Source: Candidatus Kuenenia stuttgartensis (GTDB lineage: Bacteria > Bacteroidota > Bacteroidia > Chitinophagales > Chitinophagaceae). Taken from it: a stretch of DNA of 8,580 bases. Location of the stretch: positions 1-8,580 of the forward strand of contig CALQJH020000072.1 in NCBI GenBank assembly GCA_943330835.2. The letters run 5' to 3'. Position numbers and translations under genes: made by a program. The notes below the pieces were generated by a model. It was not told the DNA's origin and did not search any database. It saw only the letters and a list, made by a program, of their open reading frames with translations. Of the stretch, positions 6,416-8,580 are shown piece by piece. Within the stretch, counting starts at the first letter, position 1; the number at the start of each line of letters is the position of its first letter.

Positions 6416-7000
6416 ATGATAGCCATCAATAATGTATTAGTAAGTGATCAAATAGTCAGTGAACAATTTGTATGTGACTTGAATAAATGCAAAGGGGCTT
6501 GTTGCGTTGATGGAGATGCCGGTGCGCCATTAGACAAAAGTGAGTTAAAGTATATTGATGAAGTTTTTGATAAAGTACTGCCTTATTTAAATGAAAAAAG
6601 TAAAAAAGAAATTGAAAAGCAAGGACGATTTGTATATGACAGAGAGTATGGTTGGGTAACGCCAACGATAAATAGCCAGATTTGTGTGTATGGTATAGTT
6701 GATAAAAATGGAATTGTGAAATGCGGTATTGAACAGGCTTATCTTGACGGAAAAATAAAATGGAAAAAGCCAATCAGTTGCCATTTGTTTCCTGTGATCG
6801 TTAAAAAAAGTTCTGATGGTGTTACAGAATATGCCAATTACGAACCAAGAGAAGATAACTGTAAAGCCGCTTGTTCACTGGGAAAGAAATTAAAAGTACC
6901 TGTATATCAATTTTTAAAAGAGCCATTGGTAAGAAAATTTGGCGAAGAATTTTATCAGGCACTTGAAGCCACAGCTGCGCATTTGAATTCAAAAAAATAA
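6416..7000 (+). CDS. DUF3109-family cysteine-rich protein
   Basis: This 194-residue soluble protein opens with MIAINNVLVSDQIVSEQFVC, matching the DUF3109 family common in Bacteroidota. It has nine cysteines: C20, C25, C29 and C30 (FVCDLNKCKGACC), C90, C103, C122 (in SCHLFPV), C149 and C153 (DNCKAAC). The CxxxxCxxxCC start and the later C-H-L-F-P motif resemble YkgJ-type proteins thought to bind zinc or an Fe-S cluster, so metal binding is likely but not demonstrated by sequence alone. No signal peptide or membrane segment is present, so it should be cytoplasmic. Its function is not established to my knowledge. It seems to head an operon: the next gene begins 29 bases downstream and ispG, itself an Fe-S enzyme, comes after. 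ATG 6416 fits the family and the promoter position. Confidence 0.88.
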   Translation: MIAINNVLVSDQIVSEQFVCDLNKCKGACCVDGDAGAPLDKSELKYIDEVFDKVLPYLNEKSKKEIEKQGRFVYDREYGWVTPTINSQICVYGIVDKNGIVKCGIEQAYLDGKIKWKKPISCHLFPVIVKKSSDGVTEYANYEPREDNCKAACSLGKKLKVPVYQFLKEPLVRKFGEEFYQALEATAAHLNSKK

Positions 7001-7029
7001 GTAAAAAAATCATCTTTTAAAATCCATTA

Positions 7030-7830
7030 ATGAAAAAAATATCCATTCCATTTGCACCATTATTTTCTTTGTTGTTTTTATTTTCTTGCTCAGTAAATAA
7101 AGCAAAAATTGATAATGACTTAAAGGAATATTTCAGTGACAACAAAGTTGAAGGTTCTTTTTCCATGCTTAATAATGCTGATGGAGAAATTACAGTCTAC
7201 AATATTTCGATGGATACCGCTAGGGTTAGTCCTTTTTCAACCTTCAATATTTTAAATGCATTGATTGCTTTAGAAAATGGAGTGGTTACAGATCTTGATA
7301 TGAATATAAAAACCTCTGACACTATAGCTAATCAGGGAATGAAAATTACACAAGCTTTCAAATCCAATTTTACGCCATTTTTTCAGGAAATCTCCAAGAA
7401 AACAGGGAAAGAAGCGATGCAAAAATGGGTGGATAGCATTTCTTATGGGAATAAAAATATTGGCGATAGTCTTCATTCCTTCTGGGTTGATAATAAATTA
7501 AAAATTTCTCCAGATGAACAATTAGGTTTTTTAAAGCGTTTGTATTTTGATCAATTGCCTTTTAGAAAGTCTGTTCAGTTACAAGTTAGGGATATGATGG
7601 TTCAGGAAGATAATAGCGCGTATAAATGGAGTTATGTTATGGGAAATGGGAAAGATGAAAATGATCAGTTTGTTTCTTGGTTAATTGGTTGGGTAGAAGA
7701 AAATAGACATGTTTATTTTTTCACAACGTTGATAAAGTATACCGAAAAGAACCAGCAACAAGATCAAGTTGTATTGAAGATCTCAAAAGATATTTTAACC
7801 CATTATGATTTTTTTAAAGGGAAAAAATAA
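7030..7830 (+). CDS. Class D beta-lactamase-fold lipoprotein with lost active-site motifs (putative pseudoenzyme)
   Basis: The 266-residue product has a lipoprotein signal (MKKISIPFAPLFSLLFLFSC, lipid on C20) without an acidic export signal after it, so it is probably periplasmic-facing. The rest aligns by eye along a whole OXA-type (class D) beta-lactamase: SPFSTFNILNALIALENGV (67-85), PFFQEISKKTGKEAMQKWV (116-134), SYGNKNIGDSLHSFW (138-152), ISPDEQLGFLKRLYFDQLPF (159-178) and WLIGWVEENRHVYFF (217-231). Scaffold landmarks YGN, FW and GWVE are kept. Active-site motifs are not: SxxK is STFN (70-73, Asn for the carbamylated Lys), SxV aligns with NFT (113-115), and KTG aligns with VMG (203-205). 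Only the nucleophile S70 remains. It should therefore not hydrolyse beta-lactams by the usual mechanism; a binding or structural role is inferred. The frame is intact. It lies 29 bases after the DUF3109 gene and 19 before ispG. Confidence 0.8.
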   Translation: MKKISIPFAPLFSLLFLFSCSVNKAKIDNDLKEYFSDNKVEGSFSMLNNADGEITVYNISMDTARVSPFSTFNILNALIALENGVVTDLDMNIKTSDTIANQGMKITQAFKSNFTPFFQEISKKTGKEAMQKWVDSISYGNKNIGDSLHSFWVDNKLKISPDEQLGFLKRLYFDQLPFRKSVQLQVRDMMVQEDNSAYKWSYVMGNGKDENDQFVSWLIGWVEENRHVYFFTTLIKYTEKNQQQDQVVLKISKDILTHYDFFKGKK

Positions 7831-7849
7831 CATTCGTAAATAAATAATT

Positions 7850-8580
7850 ATGCAGTCATATTGTTCATCATTGACAAACTATAAACGGCTCCAGACAAGA
7901 GTTGTAAAAGTGGGGAATCTTTTATTGGGTGGAAATCATCCGATAAGCATTCAGACTATGACTACAACTGACACCATGGATACCATGGCTACGGTAGAAC
8001 AAACGATACGTTGTATTAAAGCGGGCGCTGCATTAGTTCGCATTACAGCGCCATCAAAAAACGAGGCAGAGAATTTACAAGCGATAAAAGATGAATTAAG
8101 AAAAAGGGGTTACGATACACCGTTAGTTGCGGATATTCATTTTACACCAAATGCTGCAGAGATTGCCGCAAGAATTGTGGAGAAAGTAAGGGTTAATCCG
8201 GGCAATTATGTTGACAAGAAAAAGTTTGAACAAATTGAATATACCGACGCTGAATATCTGGAGGAGATAGATCGCATCAGAGAAAAATTTACACCATTGG
8301 TGCTGATTTGCAAAGAGTATGGAACTGCCATGCGCATTGGTACCAATCATGGTAGTTTGAGTGATCGTATCATGAGCCGTTACGGAGATACAGCAATTGG
8401 TATGGTTGAAAGTGCCATGGAGTTTTTACGGATTGCCCGTAATGAGGATTTTCACAATATTGTGTTGAGTATGAAGAGCAGTAATCCACAAGTGATGGTT
8501 CAGGCCTATCGATTACTGATCAACCATATGATGAATGAATTTGGAGAATGTTATCCGCTTCATTTAGGCGTTACAGAAGC
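7850..8580 (+). CDS. ispG: 4-hydroxy-3-methylbut-2-enyl diphosphate synthase IspG (GcpE), N-terminal part, cut by window edge
   Basis: Fe-S enzyme of the MEP isoprenoid pathway that converts methylerythritol cyclodiphosphate to HMBPP. About 243 codons are visible and the frame runs off the window. The TIM-barrel part is clear: GNHPISIQTMTTTDTMDT (28-45), AGAALVRITAP (58-68), PLVADIHFTPNAAEIAARIV (91-110), KVRVNPGNY (112-120), MRIGTNHGSLSDRI (161-174) and NIVLSMKSSNPQVMVQAYR (203-221). These match IspG closely. The YVDKKKFEQIEYTDAEYLEEI segment (120-140) is the sort of insert seen in the long three-domain IspG form of Bacteroidota, chlamydiae and plants, so a product of roughly 600 residues or more is expected. 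The C-terminal cysteines that hold the 4Fe-4S cluster lie outside. It starts 19 bases after the preceding gene and has no promoter of its own that I can see. Confidence 0.95.
   Translation, partial: MQSYCSSLTNYKRLQTRVVKVGNLLLGGNHPISIQTMTTTDTMDTMATVEQTIRCIKAGAALVRITAPSKNEAENLQAIKDELRKRGYDTPLVADIHFTPNAAEIAARIVEKVRVNPGNYVDKKKFEQIEYTDAEYLEEIDRIREKFTPLVLICKEYGTAMRIGTNHGSLSDRIMSRYGDTAIGMVESAMEFLRIARNEDFHNIVLSMKSSNPQVMVQAYRLLINHMMNEFGECYPLHLGVTE

Noticed and set aside
6456..6784. Two minus-strand open frames opposite the DUF3109 gene
   Set aside because: They are shadows of a strongly supported family gene and show no recognisable domain.

Overview
This is an AT-rich stretch of a Bacteroidota chromosome, most likely from the Chitinophagaceae or a related Sphingobacteriia/Chitinophagia group. 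The evidence is the gene set (gldE and gldD, a Bacteroidota-type rng with a lysine-rich insert after the S1 core, and the divergent HU/mutY-ssb-gld order), the absence of Shine-Dalgarno sequences before most starts, and perfect TAnnTTTG (-7) promoter boxes upstream of three genes. There are no mobile elements, CRISPR arrays, tRNA or rRNA genes. Nearly all of the sequence is coding, and the largest gap is 193 bases.

Left arm, minus strand (2606 down to 1): an HU/IHF-type DNA-binding protein, a membrane-anchored TPR protein, a 29-residue extremely basic protein of the AURKAIP1/COX24 (mS38-like) type, and the N-terminal two thirds of ribonuclease G, cut by the window edge. The TPR gene appears to have its own promoter inside the HU-TPR gap, followed at once by a short hairpin. 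The 193-base rng leader holds a second hairpin that pairs better in rng-sense RNA than in the opposite strand.

Right arm, plus strand (2702 to 6346): mutY (A/G mismatch glycosylase), ssb, gldE (CNNM/CorC-like membrane protein with CBS domains) and gldD (lipoprotein). mutY and HU are divergently transcribed from a 95-base gap. gldE and gldD are separated by 4 bases and are almost certainly co-expressed. This is a DNA maintenance block joined to two gliding/type IX secretion-associated genes, an arrangement common in Bacteroidota.

Far right, plus strand (6416 to the end): a DUF3109-family cysteine-rich protein whose -7 promoter box lies only 4 bases before its ATG (probable leaderless mRNA), then a lipoprotein with a class D beta-lactamase fold, then ispG (MEP isoprenoid pathway, cut by the window edge). 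Gaps of 29 and 19 bases suggest one operon.

Most of the window is conserved housekeeping sequence. The most unusual item is the class D beta-lactamase-like lipoprotein (7030-7830). It keeps the family's structural landmarks but has lost the SxxK lysine, the SxV motif and the KTG motif, so it looks like a pseudoenzyme. I see no multi-gene defence, secretion or biosynthetic system that would count as undescribed.
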